From Polynucleobacter sp. AP-Sving-400A-A2 (GTDB taxonomy: Bacteria > Pseudomonadota > Gammaproteobacteria > Burkholderiales > Burkholderiaceae): DNA of 64,000 nucleotides. Positions 46,082-57,275 of the stretch are shown here, in pieces. A program made the translations under genes and the position numbers. The notes under the pieces were generated by a model. That model saw nothing but the letters and a program-made list of their open reading frames with translations. It was not told where the DNA came from and ran no database searches. The stretch lies in contig NZ_CP061312.1 in assembly GCF_018688155.1 (NCBI RefSeq), forward strand, positions 868,001 through 932,000, in the 5' to 3' direction. The number at the start of each line of letters is the position of its first letter. Positions within the stretch are counted from its first letter, which is position 1.

Positions 46082-46786
46082 ATGAGTGATATTCGTGTAT
46101 TTGAAATTTACCGCTACGATCCAGATGTCGATGCTGCGCCACGTATGGAGCGCTACGAGCTTGAATTAACTGGCGAGCGGATGTTACTGGACGCCTTGAT
46201 TTCTTTAAAGAAACAAGATGAAAGCATTTCCTATCGCCGCTCATGTCGTGAAGGTGTTTGTGGCTCTGACGCCATGAATATTAACGGTAAGAACGGGTTG
46301 GCTTGCCTAACCAATATGTTGACCTTGCCTAAAGTCATTACATTACGCCCATTGCCTGGTTTGCCAGTAGTGCGTGATTTGATCGTGGATATGACCTTGT
46401 TCTTTAAGCAATATCTCTCTATCAAGCCTTACTTGGTAAACGACAATCCATTTCCAGAGAAAGAGCGTCTTCAGAGCCCTGAAGAACGTGAAGAGTTGAA
46501 TGGCTTATATGAGTGCATCTTGTGCGCCTCTTGCTCAACTTCATGCCCATCTTTCTGGTGGAACCCAGATAAGTTTGTTGGACCAGCTGGTTTGCTTCAG
46601 GCCTATCGCTTTATTGCGGACAGCCGTGATGAAGATACAGCGCAGCGTTTAGATAACTTAGAGGACCCATACCGCTTATTCCGTTGCCATACCATCATGA
46701 ATTGCGTGGATGTTTGCCCTAAGCATCTCAATCCAACCAAGGCAATTGGCAAGATCAAAGAATTGATGGTGCGTAGGGCAGTATGA
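46082..46786 (+). CDS. sdhB: Succinate dehydrogenase iron-sulfur subunit
   Basis: A 234 aa subunit with three clusters. SCREGVCGSDAM plus the downstream LAC ligate 2Fe-2S, CILCASCSTSC (residues about 144-154) and CHTIMNCVDVCPK (about 201-213) supply the 4Fe-4S and 3Fe-4S ligands. It passes electrons from FAD to quinone. Its stop overlaps the sdhE start by 4 bp (ATGA). Confidence 0.97.
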   Translation: MSDIRVFEIYRYDPDVDAAPRMERYELELTGERMLLDALISLKKQDESISYRRSCREGVCGSDAMNINGKNGLACLTNMLTLPKVITLRPLPGLPVVRDLIVDMTLFFKQYLSIKPYLVNDNPFPEKERLQSPEEREELNGLYECILCASCSTSCPSFWWNPDKFVGPAGLLQAYRFIADSRDEDTAQRLDNLEDPYRLFRCHTIMNCVDVCPKHLNPTKAIGKIKELMVRRAV

Positions 46787-47052
46787 CCCTTAGTAATGCA
46801 GAGTTATATCGCTTAAAAAGTGATGCCCGCAGGGGTTTGCTTGAAAACGATCTCATTCTGCAGCGTTTTTTTGAGCGCTATGGCTCTCAATTAAGCGTAG
46901 AAGATGGAAAAGTATTGAGCCTCTTATTTGCTTTAGAAGACAATGACTTAATGGATCTTTTAATTAGTCGCAGGGATTCTGTGGCTGGATTGGAAAAAGA
47001 ATCTCAAGAGGTCTCTTTTAAGGCGGTTTTACAAAAGCTGAGACAGAAGTAA
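46783..47052 (+). CDS. sdhE: Succinate dehydrogenase assembly factor, FAD-attachment protein
   Basis: An 89 aa small acidic protein of the SdhE/CptB family. RRGLLENDLILQRFFERYG contains the RGxxE motif needed for covalent FAD attachment to SdhA. The location right after sdhB with a 4-bp overlap is the usual Burkholderiales arrangement, supporting coordinated assembly of complex II. Confidence 0.93.
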   Translation: MTLSNAELYRLKSDARRGLLENDLILQRFFERYGSQLSVEDGKVLSLLFALEDNDLMDLLISRRDSVAGLEKESQEVSFKAVLQKLRQK

Positions 47053-47133
47053 TTCAGTATCGTGTTGCGCTTGCAGTGTGATGCATGATCGCATGTTGTA
47101 GTAATTATCAATTTGAATGACTAAGGATTAGAA

Positions 47134-48447
47134 ATGATTGAATCGGACATCAAGGCAAAATTATCGTTTTCGGATGGCACACCAGATATCGACTTGCCGA
47201 TCTACAAGGGCACAGTTGGTCCTGATGTAATTGATATTCGGAAACTTTACGGTCAAACCGGCAAGTTCACTTACGATTCAGGTTTTTTATCTACCGCTTC
47301 CTGCAATAGCAAAATCACTTATATCGATGGCGATAAAGGGGAGTTGCTCTATCGTGGTTACCCAATTGAAGATCTTGCACATAATTGCGACTTCTTGGAG
47401 GTTTGCTATTTGCTAATTAATGGTGAGCTACCTAATGCTACCGAGAAAAAAGATTTTGAGGAATTGGTAACACACCACACGATGGTTCACGAGCAAATGC
47501 AATTTTTCTTGCGCGGTTTCCGACGTGATGCGCACCCAATGTCTGTATTAACTGGCTTAGTTGGTGCGATGGCGGCTTTTTACCATGACGCAATTGACTA
47601 CAGTCAAACTAAGGCACGCGAAATTGCTCAGATTCGTCTGATTGCGAAGATGCCAACCTTGGTTGCAATGTCGTATAAATATTCCGTAGGACAACCATTT
47701 ATCTATCCAGATAACTCTTTGTCATACACAGCCAATTTCATGCGCATGATGTTTGCAACTCCTTGCGAAGAGTACAAGGTTAATCCAGTCTTGGTACGTG
47801 CTTTGGATCGTATCTTTATCCTGCATGCTGACCACGAGCAAAATGCGTCTACTTCAACAGTGCGTTTGTGCGGCTCCTCCGGTACTAATCCATTCGCTGC
47901 CATCTCTGCTGGTATTGCCTGTCTGTGGGGACCAGCTCACGGTGGAGCAAACGAAGCTTGCTTAGACATGTTGAATGGAATACAGGCTAGTGGTGGCGTA
48001 GATAAGATTCATGAGTTCATTGCCCAAGTCAAGGATAAGAACTCTAGCGTTCGCTTGATGGGTTTTGGTCATCGTGTTTATAAAAACTTTGACCCACGTG
48101 CAAAACTGATGCGTGAAACCTGTTATGAAGTATTAAAAGAACTGGGTTTGGAGAACGATCCATTGTTCAAGCTGGCCATGACTCTTGAGAAGATTGCTTT
48201 GGAAGATGAATATTTTGTCAGCCGCAAGCTCTATCCAAACGTGGACTTCTACTCCGGAATCGTTCAGCGCGCATTAGGCATTCCAACTGAAATGTTTACT
48301 TGTGTATTTGCCTTAGCGAGAACAGTAGGTTGGATTGCCCAGTGGGAAGAAATGATTACTGATCCTGAGTACAAAATTGGCCGTCCACGTCAGTTATATG
48401 TTGGAGAGACTTCACGCAAAGTTCCTAACATCTCTGTTCGTAAATAA
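47134..48447 (+). CDS. gltA: Citrate synthase
   Basis: A 437 aa type II hexameric-type citrate synthase joining acetyl-CoA and oxaloacetate. [46 protein letters not shown] and [18 protein letters not shown] hold the catalytic His and Asp regions. A GGATTAG precedes the ATG. It sits downstream of the sdh operon; together with mdh across the GntR gene this gives three TCA steps in one block. Confidence 0.97.
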   Translation: MIESDIKAKLSFSDGTPDIDLPIYKGTVGPDVIDIRKLYGQTGKFTYDSGFLSTASCNSKITYIDGDKGELLYRGYPIEDLAHNCDFLEVCYLLINGELPNATEKKDFEELVTHHTMVHEQMQFFLRGFRRDAHPMSVLTGLVGAMAAFYHDAIDYSQTKAREIAQIRLIAKMPTLVAMSYKYSVGQPFIYPDNSLSYTANFMRMMFATPCEEYKVNPVLVRALDRIFILHADHEQNASTSTVRLCGSSGTNPFAAISAGIACLWGPAHGGANEACLDMLNGIQASGGVDKIHEFIAQVKDKNSSVRLMGFGHRVYKNFDPRAKLMRETCYEVLKELGLENDPLFKLAMTLEKIALEDEYFVSRKLYPNVDFYSGIVQRALGIPTEMFTCVFALARTVGWIAQWEEMITDPEYKIGRPRQLYVGETSRKVPNISVRK

Positions 48448-48467
48448 AAAAGTTTTCGAGGGTATTC

Positions 48468-49877
48468 ATGTCACGCACGCTCTACGACAAACTGTGGGAT
48501 GACCATGTCGTCTATTCCGAAGAAGACGGCACGGCCACGATTTATATAGATCGTCAGTTATTGCATGAAGTAACCAGTCCTCAGGCTTTTGAGGGGCTCA
48601 GCTTAGCTGGCCGTCCAGTGTGGCGAATCTCTGCCAATCTCGCTGTTTCAGATCACAACGTTCCAACAACAGATCGCTCTGAAGGGATCGCTGACCCTAT
48701 ATCGAAGTTACAAGTAGATACGCTAGATCAAAACTGTGACGCTTTTGGAATTACACAATACAAAATGAACGATACCCGCCAAGGGATTGTTCACGTCATT
48801 GGACCAGAGCAGGGCGCAACCTTACCCGGTATGACGGTGGTCTGCGGTGATTCTCATACTAGTACTCATGGTGCCTTTGGTGCGCTGGCTTTTGGTATTG
48901 GGACATCTGAAGTGGAGCACGTATTAGCTACCCAAACTTTGCTGATGAAAAAAAGCAAGAACATGTTGGTGAAGGTTGATGGACGCCTTCAACCTGGTTC
49001 TACAGCAAAAGATATCGTACTTGCCGTCATTGGTAAGATCGGCACAGCTGGCGGAACTGGTTACACCATTGAGTTTGCTGGTGAAGCTATTCGCAACCTC
49101 TCCATGGAGGGTCGCATGACTGTCTGCAATATGGCAATTGAGGCGGGTGCTCGTGCTGGACTTGTGGCAGTGGATGAAACCACAATCGAATATATTCAAG
49201 GCAGACCTTATGCCCCTAATGGTGAAGCTTTACGTCACGCTTTGCAATATTGGCGCACCTTGCATTCAGATTTAGATGCGCAGTTTGATGCTGTAGTTGA
49301 GCTACGTGCAGAAGAAATCGCCCCCCAAGTGACTTGGGGGACTTCGCCTGAAATGGTGTTAGCTATTAGTGAGCGCGTTCCCGATCCTGAAAAAGAGCGT
49401 GATGTAAACAAGCGTTCTGCAATGGAGCGTGCGCTTGAATATATGGGCCTTGTTCCGAATACCCCATTAAGCAACATCTCCATTGATAAAGTATTTATCG
49501 GATCTTGTACCAATAGCCGTATCGAAGATATTCGCGCTGCCGCTAAGGTGGTTGATCGTCTAGGTAAGAAGGTGGCTGCCAATGTGAAGTTGGCACTAGT
49601 AGTTCCCGGATCTGGATTGGTAAAGGCTCAAGCGGAGCGTGAAGGTTTGGATCGTGTATTTAAAGCTGCTGGCTTTGAGTGGCGTGAGCCTGGTTGCTCT
49701 ATGTGTTTGGCAATGAATGCCGATCGTCTTGAGCCTGGTGAGCGTTGCGCATCTACATCGAATCGTAACTTTGAGGGTCGCCAAGGTAATGGTGGCAGAA
49801 CGCACTTAGTGAGCCCAGCGATGGCTGCCGCTGCTGCGATTGAAGGTCATTTTGTTGATGTTCGTAAGATTTCTTAA
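48468..49877 (+). CDS. leuC: 3-isopropylmalate dehydratase, large subunit
   Basis: A 469 aa 4Fe-4S aconitase-family enzyme for leucine synthesis that isomerises 2-isopropylmalate to 3-isopropylmalate with Leu[30 protein letters not shown], the cluster Cys in [16 protein letters not shown] and the [10 protein letters not shown] pair are clear. It starts 20 bp after gltA and is followed after 9 bp by a small lipoprotein gene, with leuD and leuB further on. Confidence 0.97.
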   Translation: MSRTLYDKLWDDHVVYSEEDGTATIYIDRQLLHEVTSPQAFEGLSLAGRPVWRISANLAVSDHNVPTTDRSEGIADPISKLQVDTLDQNCDAFGITQYKMNDTRQGIVHVIGPEQGATLPGMTVVCGDSHTSTHGAFGALAFGIGTSEVEHVLATQTLLMKKSKNMLVKVDGRLQPGSTAKDIVLAVIGKIGTAGGTGYTIEFAGEAIRNLSMEGRMTVCNMAIEAGARAGLVAVDETTIEYIQGRPYAPNGEALRHALQYWRTLHSDLDAQFDAVVELRAEEIAPQVTWGTSPEMVLAISERVPDPEKERDVNKRSAMERALEYMGLVPNTPLSNISIDKVFIGSCTNSRIEDIRAAAKVVDRLGKKVAANVKLALVVPGSGLVKAQAEREGLDRVFKAAGFEWREPGCSMCLAMNADRLEPGERCASTSNRNFEGRQGNGGRTHLVSPAMAAAAAIEGHFVDVRKIS

Positions 49878-49886
49878 GGAGATATA

Positions 49887-50096
49887 GTGTTTAAATGGTC
49901 CTCTTTCACAATGATTAAAAAATTAACTATCGTTGCCTTCGCGGGAATCATTCTGTCTGCTTGTGCAAACACGATGGAGGGTGTTGGTAAAGACCTTCAA
50001 ACCATGGGTAATTCTATGGGCACTAGCAAAGCCCCCAACACTTCGAATCAGTCCCAAACCCAAGGGAAAGATGTTGTTGTGACGCCAGTCAAATAA
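49887..50096 (+). CDS. Entericidin-like small lipoprotein between leuC and leuD
   Basis: A 69 aa protein. The lipobox LSAC follows the hydrophobic signal MIKKLTIVAFAGIILSAC, and the mature part (NTMEGVGKDLQTMGNSMG) has the entericidin pattern of NTxxGxGxDxxxxG. Such lipoproteins of EcnA/EcnB type are small membrane proteins linked to stress or antidote functions in enterics; here the role is unknown. A GTG at 49887 has AAGGAG just upstream; the ATG at 49911 begins the signal sequence and is equally likely. It is nested in the leu operon. Confidence 0.85.
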   Translation: MFKWSSFTMIKKLTIVAFAGIILSACANTMEGVGKDLQTMGNSMGTSKAPNTSNQSQTQGKDVVVTPVK

Positions 50097-50125
50097 GCGC
50101 ACAGCCGATATTTAGATAGATCACT

Positions 50126-50773
50126 ATGGAAAAATTTACGGTATACAAAGGCTTAGTAGCTCCGCTTAATCGCGAAAATGTAGATACCGATGCCATCATC
50201 CCCAAGCAATTTTTAAAATCAATTAAGAAAACAGGTTTTGGCCAGAATTTGTTTGATGAATGGCGTTATCTGGACCATGGTGAACCTGGTCAAGACTGCA
50301 GTACACGTCCAATCAATCCAGATTTCGTATTAAATCAGCCGCGTTACAAAGATGCCGGAATATTGCTAGCCCGTAAGAACTTTGGCTGTGGCAGCTCCCG
50401 TGAGCATGCACCCTGGGCTTTAGATCAGTATGGCTTTAGAGCGGTCATTGCCCCAAGTTTTGCTGACATCTTTAACAACAATTGCTTTAAAAATGGCCTT
50501 TTACCGATCGCTCTGACAGAGTTACAGGTTGATCATTTATTTAATGAAACTTTGGCTTTTAGTGGCTATCAGCTCACAATTGACCTAGAGGCACAGAAAG
50601 TCATCTGTCCTGATGGAACCGCCTACAGCTTTGATGTGGCCCCGTTTAGAAAGCATTGCCTGCTAAACGGCTTAGACGATATTGGCTTAACCCTGCAACA
50701 TGCAGATAAAATCAAGGCTTACGAAGCTGAGCGCATTCTCAAGATGCCTTGGCTTGCGACACAACTGCCGTAG
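50126..50773 (+). CDS. leuD: 3-isopropylmalate dehydratase, small subunit
   Basis: A 215 aa swivel-domain subunit that pairs with Leu[30 protein letters not shown] at the N-terminus and the [15 protein letters not shown] and [20 protein letters not shown] blocks are diagnostic. It lies 29 bp after the lipoprotein gene and 24 bp before leuB. Confidence 0.97.
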   Translation: MEKFTVYKGLVAPLNRENVDTDAIIPKQFLKSIKKTGFGQNLFDEWRYLDHGEPGQDCSTRPINPDFVLNQPRYKDAGILLARKNFGCGSSREHAPWALDQYGFRAVIAPSFADIFNNNCFKNGLLPIALTELQVDHLFNETLAFSGYQLTIDLEAQKVICPDGTAYSFDVAPFRKHCLLNGLDDIGLTLQHADKIKAYEAERILKMPWLATQLP

Positions 50774-50797
50774 TTTTATAGAGTTAAAGGCCTTTTC

Positions 50798-51871
50798 ATG
50801 AAAATTGCAGTCCTACCGGGTGATGGTATCGGCCCGGAAATCGTTGCTGAAGCCGTTAAGGTATTAAACGCGCTCGGCCCTAAATTTGACCTTGAGTCAG
50901 CCCCAGTTGGTGGCGCTGCTTATGATTTAGCCGGTCATCCATTGCCGCCTGCGACTCTAGAGCTTGCTCGAAAAGCAGATGCTATTTTGTTTGGTGCTGT
51001 GGGTGACTGGAAATATGACGCTTTGGCTCGTGAACTTCGTCCAGAGCAAGCCATCTTGGGTTTGCGCAAGCATCTTGAACTGTTTGCCAATTTCAGACCT
51101 GCTATTTGCTATGACGAGCTTACCGCTGCATCAAGCTTGAAACCTGAAATTGTGAGTGGTCTGGATATCTTGATTATTCGCGAACTGAATGGCGATATCT
51201 ACTTTGGTCAGCCACGCGGAATTCGGGCTTCTGAATTGCCACTATTTAAGGGCGCACGCGAAGGTTTCGACATGATGCATTACAGCGAGCCTGAAGTAGA
51301 GCGTATTGGTCGTGTAGCTTTTGAAGCAGCCCGTAAGCGAGGCAAAAAGGTTTGCAGCGTGGATAAGGCCAATGTATTGGAGACTTCACAACTGTGGCGG
51401 GATGTCATGATTCGTGTTGGCAAAGAGTATCCAGATGTTGAGTTAACGCATATGTATGTTGATAACGCTGCCATGCAATTAGTGAAAGCGCCCAAAGCAT
51501 TTGATGTGGTGGTGACTGGTAACTTGTTTGGCGATATTCTCTCGGATGAAGCTTCGATGTTGACCGGCTCAATTGGTATGTTGCCATCCGCTTCATTGGA
51601 TAAAAACAATAAAGGCTTGTATGAGCCAAGCCATGGCTCTGCACCAGATATTGCTGGTAAAGGTATTGCTAATCCCTTAGCAACAATTCTTTCTGCTGCC
51701 ATGATGCTGCGTTACTCATTGGGTTTACCTGCCCAAGCTGATCGTATTGAGGCAGCAGTCCAAAAGGTGTTATCTCAAGGTTTACGTACCGCTGATATTT
51801 ATACTGAAGGTACTAAAAAAGTTTCTACCGTTGAAATGGGTAATGCCGTTGTTGCCGCCCTTGCAAAATAA
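50798..51871 (+). CDS. leuB: 3-isopropylmalate dehydrogenase
   Basis: A 357 aa NAD-dependent decarboxylating dehydrogenase for leucine synthesis. [25 protein letters not shown]-type substrate loop (here [18 protein letters not shown]), [16 protein letters not shown] and the [25 protein letters not shown] signature are clear, as is the NAD-site [21 protein letters not shown]. It is the last gene of the leu operon. Confidence 0.97.
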   Translation: MKIAVLPGDGIGPEIVAEAVKVLNALGPKFDLESAPVGGAAYDLAGHPLPPATLELARKADAILFGAVGDWKYDALARELRPEQAILGLRKHLELFANFRPAICYDELTAASSLKPEIVSGLDILIIRELNGDIYFGQPRGIRASELPLFKGAREGFDMMHYSEPEVERIGRVAFEAARKRGKKVCSVDKANVLETSQLWRDVMIRVGKEYPDVELTHMYVDNAAMQLVKAPKAFDVVVTGNLFGDILSDEASMLTGSIGMLPSASLDKNNKGLYEPSHGSAPDIAGKGIANPLATILSAAMMLRYSLGLPAQADRIEAAVQKVLSQGLRTADIYTEGTKKVSTVEMGNAVVAALAK

Positions 51872-51923
51872 GAATTGCTCATATTAAAAATATTTCATCA
51901 CACCGAATAGATAGTTGCTCATC

Positions 51924-53087
51924 ATGTCAAATACAAAAACACCTTTAGTCGGCTTAGTTGGATGGCGGGGTATGGTTGGTAGCGTTCTCATGGAGAGAAT
52001 GTTGGCTGAAAAAGATTTTGACCTGATTGAGCCTATTTTTTTTAGTACAAGCCAAGCTGGTGGTGAGGTGCCACTCTTAAATGGTCAAAAAGTGACCAAG
52101 AGTGAAAATATTCTGCTAGACGCGAATGACATTAAGGCGCTTGCTCGTTGCGACATCATTTTGACTTGCCAGGGCGGTGATTACACCAATGAGATTTTCC
52201 CTCAGTTACGTTCCGCTGGTTGGCAAGGTCATTGGATCGATGCGGCAAGTGCATTGCGTATGAAGGATGATGCGGTCCTGGTGCTTGATCCAGTAAATCG
52301 ACCGGTAATTGATAAAGCATTAGCAGCTGGTGGAAAAAACTGGATTGGTAGTAACTGTACAGTCAGTTTAATGATGATGGCTATGGGCGGTTTAGTGAAA
52401 GCTGATATGGTTGAATGGATCAGTGCTATGACTTATCAGGCTGCATCCGGAGCTGGTGCGCAAAACATGCGCGAGCTACTGTTGCAGATGGGTGCTTTGC
52501 GCGATAGTGTGGCCACTGAGTTGGCCGACCCCTCATCTTGGATTCTGGATATTGATCGCAAAATTACTGAAACTTTGCGTTCGCCAGACTTCCCTAAGAA
52601 AAACTTCCGTAATACTGCCTTAGCAGGTAGTCTGATTCCTTGGATTGATGTTCCCGTTGAGAACGGTCAAACAAAAGAAGAGTGGAAGGGCGGAGCCGAA
52701 TTTAATAAGATCTTAGGTCGCCCTGCGTTTAGAACCCCAGGCAGTATTCCCATTGACGGTTTATGTGTCCGCGTTGGTGCGATGCGCTGCCACTCGCAAG
52801 GCCTCACCGTCAAACTCAAAAAAGATATTCCGCTCAAAGAGATTGAGACAATATTGGCCAATGACAATCAATGGGTCAAGGTGGTCCCAAATGATCGCGA
52901 GATTACTGAACGTGAACTATCTCCAGCCACTGTTAGCGGCACATTGACGGTACCTATCGGACGATTGCATAAGATGGCGATGGGCCCTGAATATCTCGGT
53001 GCTTTTACTGTGGGCGATCAACTCTTGTGGGGTGCTGCTGAGCCTTTGCGCCGAATGTTAAAAATTCTATTGGATAGCAATGCCTAA
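51924..53087 (+). CDS. asd: Aspartate-semialdehyde dehydrogenase
   Basis: A 387 aa NADPH enzyme that makes aspartate semialdehyde for Lys/DAP, Thr and Met. [20 protein letters not shown] is the Rossmann loop, [15 protein letters not shown] has the catalytic Cys near residue 145, and [16 protein letters not shown] the substrate His. The ATG at 51924 (MSNTKTP) is preferred to the TTG at 51915. Its end overlaps the fimV start by 8 bp. Confidence 0.95.
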   Translation: MSNTKTPLVGLVGWRGMVGSVLMERMLAEKDFDLIEPIFFSTSQAGGEVPLLNGQKVTKSENILLDANDIKALARCDIILTCQGGDYTNEIFPQLRSAGWQGHWIDAASALRMKDDAVLVLDPVNRPVIDKALAAGGKNWIGSNCTVSLMMMAMGGLVKADMVEWISAMTYQAASGAGAQNMRELLLQMGALRDSVATELADPSSWILDIDRKITETLRSPDFPKKNFRNTALAGSLIPWIDVPVENGQTKEEWKGGAEFNKILGRPAFRTPGSIPIDGLCVRVGAMRCHSQGLTVKLKKDIPLKEIETILANDNQWVKVVPNDREITERELSPATVSGTLTVPIGRLHKMAMGPEYLGAFTVGDQLLWGAAEPLRRMLKILLDSNA

Positions 53088-54453
53088 TATTCAAATACTG
53101 AAATTTATCTTTGCTAGTTTTATCGGTATTGCGCTATCGACCAGTGCCTTTGCTGTTAGCTTAGGCAAGGCGAATTTGGTATCTAATCCTGGCGAAAGTC
53201 TACGAATTGAGGTGCCCATTGAGTTGGCTCCAGATGAGCAAGCTCTTTTAACAACTTTATCAGCTTCGATACCATCGGCAAGCGCTTATGAGCGCCTCGG
53301 TATTTCACCTAAAATTTTGGACTTCAATACCCAAGTCATGGTCTATCGAGCAAAGGATGGACGCTTGATGGTTTTGGTAGAAACGGTAAAAGCTGTACCG
53401 ATCTCTGAGGATATCTTTGTAGATTTATTGCTGACCTTAAATTGGTCAACAGGTTCAATTACCAGAATATATACATTCTTAAACGGAACCATTCCTAAGT
53501 TTATTGTAGAGCCTGGGCAAACTCTGTCTTCGATTGCTTCCCAGATGGATCCAGGTTCACCAGAGTTTTCCATTGACCAGAAAATGATGGCTTTATATCA
53601 GGCTAATCCAGATGCTTTTGCGGGTGGCAATATTAATCGTTTGCTGGCTGGTTCTGAACTCTTGATTCCTGATCCTGCCGCAGTGCAGGCGATTGATTCT
53701 AAGCTTGCTAAGGTCTTTGTTGACTCGGCGGCACAACAATGGACCGAGAAAAAGGTTGATCAGGCTAGTGTAGAAGTTAGTGTTGATGATGTTGTTAAGT
53801 CTGAAAATCGTTTAAAGATCGGCTCTAGTGGGGACCGAGATGCGGATAACAAGCGTATTACCGAAGAAATAGTTGCACAAGAAAAAATTCTCGAACAAAC
53901 TAATGTTAGAGCACAAGAGTTGGAGAAGAATATTTCAGACTTAAAAAAATTATTAGCTGAATCTCAAGGTACCTCAGAGGTGCTTGATTCTGGAAAGGCT
54001 GGCTTTAACGCAAAGACACTTTTTCTTGGCTTATTGGCGCTTTCTTTAATTGCCGGTCTTTTGATTTGGTTCTTCATCAGTAATTCGCGTAAAACTCCAT
54101 TACCTCATATCCATGCTAGCGACTACCCATTCAAACAAGAACAGGTGCAATCTACATCAGCCGATCATCATATAAGTGATCATGCTCATCATGAGGGGAT
54201 CTCTGACAAAGCCAAGGCGTTATTCGGGAGCATTAATTTAGATTTACCGGTTGCCAAGTCTGCCACATCAGACCTGACGCCTGATGAGCTCAGGGTGAGA
54301 TTGAATCTAGCACGAGCCTATATCACTATTGAAGATTTTTCTGCCGCCAAGAAATCTTTAGATGAGATTGTTCGTATTGGCACATCAATTGACCCTGAAA
54401 TTGTGGTTGAAGCGCGAGGTGTATTAGCCGAGCTTCCGCACAGTAATAGCTAA
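53080..54453 (+). CDS. fimV: FimV/HubP-family membrane protein
   Basis: A 457 aa short relative of FimV, a pole-associated inner-membrane protein needed for type IV pili function and pole organisation in Pseudomonas. A signal peptide (about 1-25, cut near FAVS) precedes the FimV N-domain ([25 protein letters not shown]), and a LysM-like region ([19 protein letters not shown]) begins near residue 145. A coiled-coil-like stretch (about 265-305), a transmembrane helix ([20 protein letters not shown], about 312-331) and a C-terminal FimV/TPR-like helical region ([29 protein letters not shown]) follow. It is shorter than Pseudomonas FimV and has a short linker. The asd-fimV-truA order is conserved widely. 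Confidence 0.87.
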   Translation: MPNIQILKFIFASFIGIALSTSAFAVSLGKANLVSNPGESLRIEVPIELAPDEQALLTTLSASIPSASAYERLGISPKILDFNTQVMVYRAKDGRLMVLVETVKAVPISEDIFVDLLLTLNWSTGSITRIYTFLNGTIPKFIVEPGQTLSSIASQMDPGSPEFSIDQKMMALYQANPDAFAGGNINRLLAGSELLIPDPAAVQAIDSKLAKVFVDSAAQQWTEKKVDQASVEVSVDDVVKSENRLKIGSSGDRDADNKRITEEIVAQEKILEQTNVRAQELEKNISDLKKLLAESQGTSEVLDSGKAGFNAKTLFLGLLALSLIAGLLIWFFISNSRKTPLPHIHASDYPFKQEQVQSTSADHHISDHAHHEGISDKAKALFGSINLDLPVAKSATSDLTPDELRVRLNLARAYITIEDFSAAKKSLDEIVRIGTSIDPEIVVEARGVLAELPHSNS

Positions 54454-54459
54454 ACTTTG

Positions 54460-55287
54460 ATGCGCATTGCCCTCGGACTTCAATATGACGGCAGTGCTTT
54501 TTTTGGTTGGCAGACACAGGTCAATCAACCTACTGTTCAGAATGAGTTAGAGAGAGCTATTACCTCGTTTGTTGGTAAAGATGCCCAGAACTCTCATTCT
54601 ATTCGTGTTATCACCGCCGGTCGAACAGACACTGGTGTTCATGCGCTAGGTCAAGTCGTTCACTTTGATGTTGAGGTTGAGCGAGATAACTGGTCGTGGG
54701 TAAGGGGGGTTAATGCATTCCTGCCGGAGTCCATTGTGATTAATTGGGCCCAACCGGTTGTAGATGAATTTAGTGCTCGTTATTCTGCTTACGAACGTAC
54801 TTATATCTACGCATTGCATGCAGGGCCTTGCCGCTCTCCCATGGGTGCTGATCGCGCTGGTTATGTGATGCTTCCAGCAGATCGCTGGTTTGATACCAAC
54901 GCGATGAGATCCGCGGCTAAATGCTTGATTGGTGAGCATGACTTCACGTCTTTTCGTTCATCAGAATGTCAAAGTAAGACTCCAGTGAAGACCATCTATT
55001 CCATCGAAATTTTCTCGAATGAGCCATGGTTGTATTTTAGGATCAGAGGAAATGCCTTCTTGCATCACATGGTTCGCAATTTAGTGGGGAGCTTCATCCA
55101 AATTGGTGTAGGCAAACAATCTGCCAATTGGATGGCCGAAGTTTTGGCCGCAAAAAATCGTAGTGTTGCAGCTCCCACGTTTTCACCTGCAGGCCTCTAT
55201 TTGACCCAAGTTGCCTATCCGGAAGAATTTAATATCCCCAAACCATGGCTTTCAAATTCTTGGTTGCCTATGGCAATTTTTGTTTAA
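54460..55287 (+). CDS. truA: tRNA pseudouridine(38-40) synthase TruA
   Basis: A 275 aa enzyme that makes pseudouridine at positions 38-40 of the tRNA anticodon arm. The catalytic Asp57 lies in [17 protein letters not shown], and [16 protein letters not shown] and [17 protein letters not shown] stretches are typical. The ATG at 54460 follows fimV's stop by 6 bp; a TTG at 54457 is an unlikely alternative. trpF follows 40 bp later. Confidence 0.95.
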   Translation: MRIALGLQYDGSAFFGWQTQVNQPTVQNELERAITSFVGKDAQNSHSIRVITAGRTDTGVHALGQVVHFDVEVERDNWSWVRGVNAFLPESIVINWAQPVVDEFSARYSAYERTYIYALHAGPCRSPMGADRAGYVMLPADRWFDTNAMRSAAKCLIGEHDFTSFRSSECQSKTPVKTIYSIEIFSNEPWLYFRIRGNAFLHHMVRNLVGSFIQIGVGKQSANWMAEVLAAKNRSVAAPTFSPAGLYLTQVAYPEEFNIPKPWLSNSWLPMAIFV

Positions 55288-55327
55288 ATATGTCTTTAAT
55301 AGCTCAAGACCTTTATCATTTCCTCTT

Positions 55328-56002
55328 ATGGGCTTAATAACAAACTCTCCAGGCCGAACTAGGGTCAAAATCTGCGGTCTCAAGACACCGGGTGATGTCG
55401 ACGCTGCTATTGCCTCTGGTGTTGATGCGCTCGGCTTTGTTTTTTATCCCCCTAGTTCTAGAGCCGTTACTCCCAATATAGCTGCCACCTTGATTTCGAG
55501 GCTTCCAGCAGGGGTTGATGCTGTTGGATTGGTCGTAAATGCTAGCGATGCTGAATTTGAGGCTATTAGGGCAGCTGCCCCTATTACTTTGTGGCAGTTT
55601 CATGGGGACGAGTCTCCTGAGGAATGCCATCGTCTAGCGGCAGGTCAGCCCTGGATGAAGGCTGCACGTGTTGGTGCTGGCTTCGCGTTTAATGATTTTT
55701 CCTTACAATATAGCCAAGCAAATGCTCTTTTGCTCGATGCACTCGTTGAGGGCTATGGAGGAGGGGGTGTTCCTTTTGATTGGTCAGGAATTCCACAAGC
55801 ATGGATAAGCGCAAACGCGCCTCGGGTCGTTTTGAGTGGTGGATTGAACGTTCACAACGTGGGCGAAGCTATTGCTTGTCTACACCCTTGCGCGGTTGAC
55901 GTCTCTAGCGGCGTCGAAATCAGCAAAGGTGTAAAAGATCATGCCTTGATGAAAGAGTTTATTGAGGCAGTGCGTGCGGCAGACGCAAGCACACCAACCT
56001 AA
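55328..56002 (+). CDS. trpF: Phosphoribosylanthranilate isomerase
   Basis: A 224 aa TIM-barrel enzyme of tryptophan synthesis. RVKICGLKTPGDVDAAIASGVDALGFVFYPPSSRAV has the catalytic Cys16 and phosphate-site residues, and VDVSSGVE closes the barrel. A reading from 55211 overlaps truA and has no family support; the ATG at 55328 is used. A 32-bp gap separates it from trpB. Confidence 0.95.
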   Translation: MGLITNSPGRTRVKICGLKTPGDVDAAIASGVDALGFVFYPPSSRAVTPNIAATLISRLPAGVDAVGLVVNASDAEFEAIRAAAPITLWQFHGDESPEECHRLAAGQPWMKAARVGAGFAFNDFSLQYSQANALLLDALVEGYGGGGVPFDWSGIPQAWISANAPRVVLSGGLNVHNVGEAIACLHPCAVDVSSGVEISKGVKDHALMKEFIEAVRAADASTPT

Positions 56003-56034
56003 TCATTTGCTGTAACTAATAAAAAGAGGTACTT

Positions 56035-57228
56035 ATGTACGATAAGCCAGATGCACGAGGACACTTTGGTCCTTACGGTGGCGTATTTGTTTCTGAGACG
56101 CTTATGTTTGCTTTGGATGAACTGAAAGCAGCTTATGCAAAATATCAATACGACCCAGAGTTTTTAGAAGAATTTCATTACGAGCTTAAGCATTTTGTAG
56201 GTCGCCCATCACCGGTCTACCATGCCAAACGGTGGAGTGAAATGTTAGGTGGTGCACAGATCTATCTCAAACGTGAAGACTTAAATCATACTGGCGCACA
56301 CAAAATTAATAATGTGATTGGTCAAGCGATGCTGGCCAAACGTATGGGTAAGCCGCGCATCATTGCTGAGACTGGAGCAGGGCAGCATGGTGTTGCCACT
56401 GCAACTATTTGCGCTCGCTTTGGTTTAGATTGCACTGTATATCAAGGATCTGTTGACGTAGCGCGTCAAGCGCAAAATGTATTTCGTATGAAATTGCTCG
56501 GTGCAAAAGTCGTACCTGTTGAATCTGGAACCAAAACTCTCAAAGATGCACTCAATGAAGCAATGCGTGATTGGGTTACTAATGTAGAAGATACCTTTTA
56601 CATTATCGGCACTGTCGCCGGACCCCATCCATATCCAATGATGGTCCGCGATTTTCAAAGCGTGATCGGGGAGGAGTGCAAAATACAAATGCCTATAATG
56701 ACCGGGCGCCAGCCTGACTACGTCATGGCCTGCGTTGGCGGCGGCTCTAACGCAATGGGTATTTTCTATCCCTATATTGATTTCCCGGAAGTGAAACTAA
56801 TTGGTGTTGAAGCTGCAGGCCATGGACTCAATAGCGGCTTGCACTCCGCAGCGCTTTGCGTTGGAAAGCCAGGTGTATTGCACGGTAATCGAACCTATCT
56901 TTTGCAAGATGAAAATGGGCAAATATCAGAGACCCATTCTGTTTCTGCTGGTATGGATTACCCTGGCGTTGGCCCTGAGCATGCATGGTTAAAAGACTCA
57001 GGTCGCGCAGACTATGTAGCGATTACTGATGAAGAGGCCTTGAAAGCTTTTCATGACTGTTGCCGTATTGAAGGCATTATCCCCGCCCTTGAATCTGCTC
57101 ATGCAATTGCCTATGCATGCAAATTGGCAGCCACGCTTCCTAAAGATAAAACCATCTTGGTAAACTTATCTGGTCGTGGTGACAAGGATATGCATACCGT
57201 TGCTCAAGCCACTGGTTCAGAGGGCTAA
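56035..57228 (+). CDS. trpB: Tryptophan synthase beta chain
   Basis: A 397 aa PLP enzyme that joins indole and serine. [19 protein letters not shown], Lys90 in [17 protein letters not shown] (PLP Schiff base), and [18 protein letters not shown] are clear, as is [15 protein letters not shown] at the C-terminus. GAGG precedes the ATG. It works in a complex with TrpA (next gene). Confidence 0.97.
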   Translation: MYDKPDARGHFGPYGGVFVSETLMFALDELKAAYAKYQYDPEFLEEFHYELKHFVGRPSPVYHAKRWSEMLGGAQIYLKREDLNHTGAHKINNVIGQAMLAKRMGKPRIIAETGAGQHGVATATICARFGLDCTVYQGSVDVARQAQNVFRMKLLGAKVVPVESGTKTLKDALNEAMRDWVTNVEDTFYIIGTVAGPHPYPMMVRDFQSVIGEECKIQMPIMTGRQPDYVMACVGGGSNAMGIFYPYIDFPEVKLIGVEAAGHGLNSGLHSAALCVGKPGVLHGNRTYLLQDENGQISETHSVSAGMDYPGVGPEHAWLKDSGRADYVAITDEEALKAFHDCCRIEGIIPALESAHAIAYACKLAATLPKDKTILVNLSGRGDKDMHTVAQATGSEG

Positions 57229-57275
57229 TCCATAGCCCATCATTTGGCCACATACAAGAATAATTACGAATTGCC

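Noticed and set aside
51875-51922. TTGCTCAT direct repeat 40 bp apart between leuB and asd
   Set aside because: Only 8 bases and no insertion or mobile-element context; likely chance.
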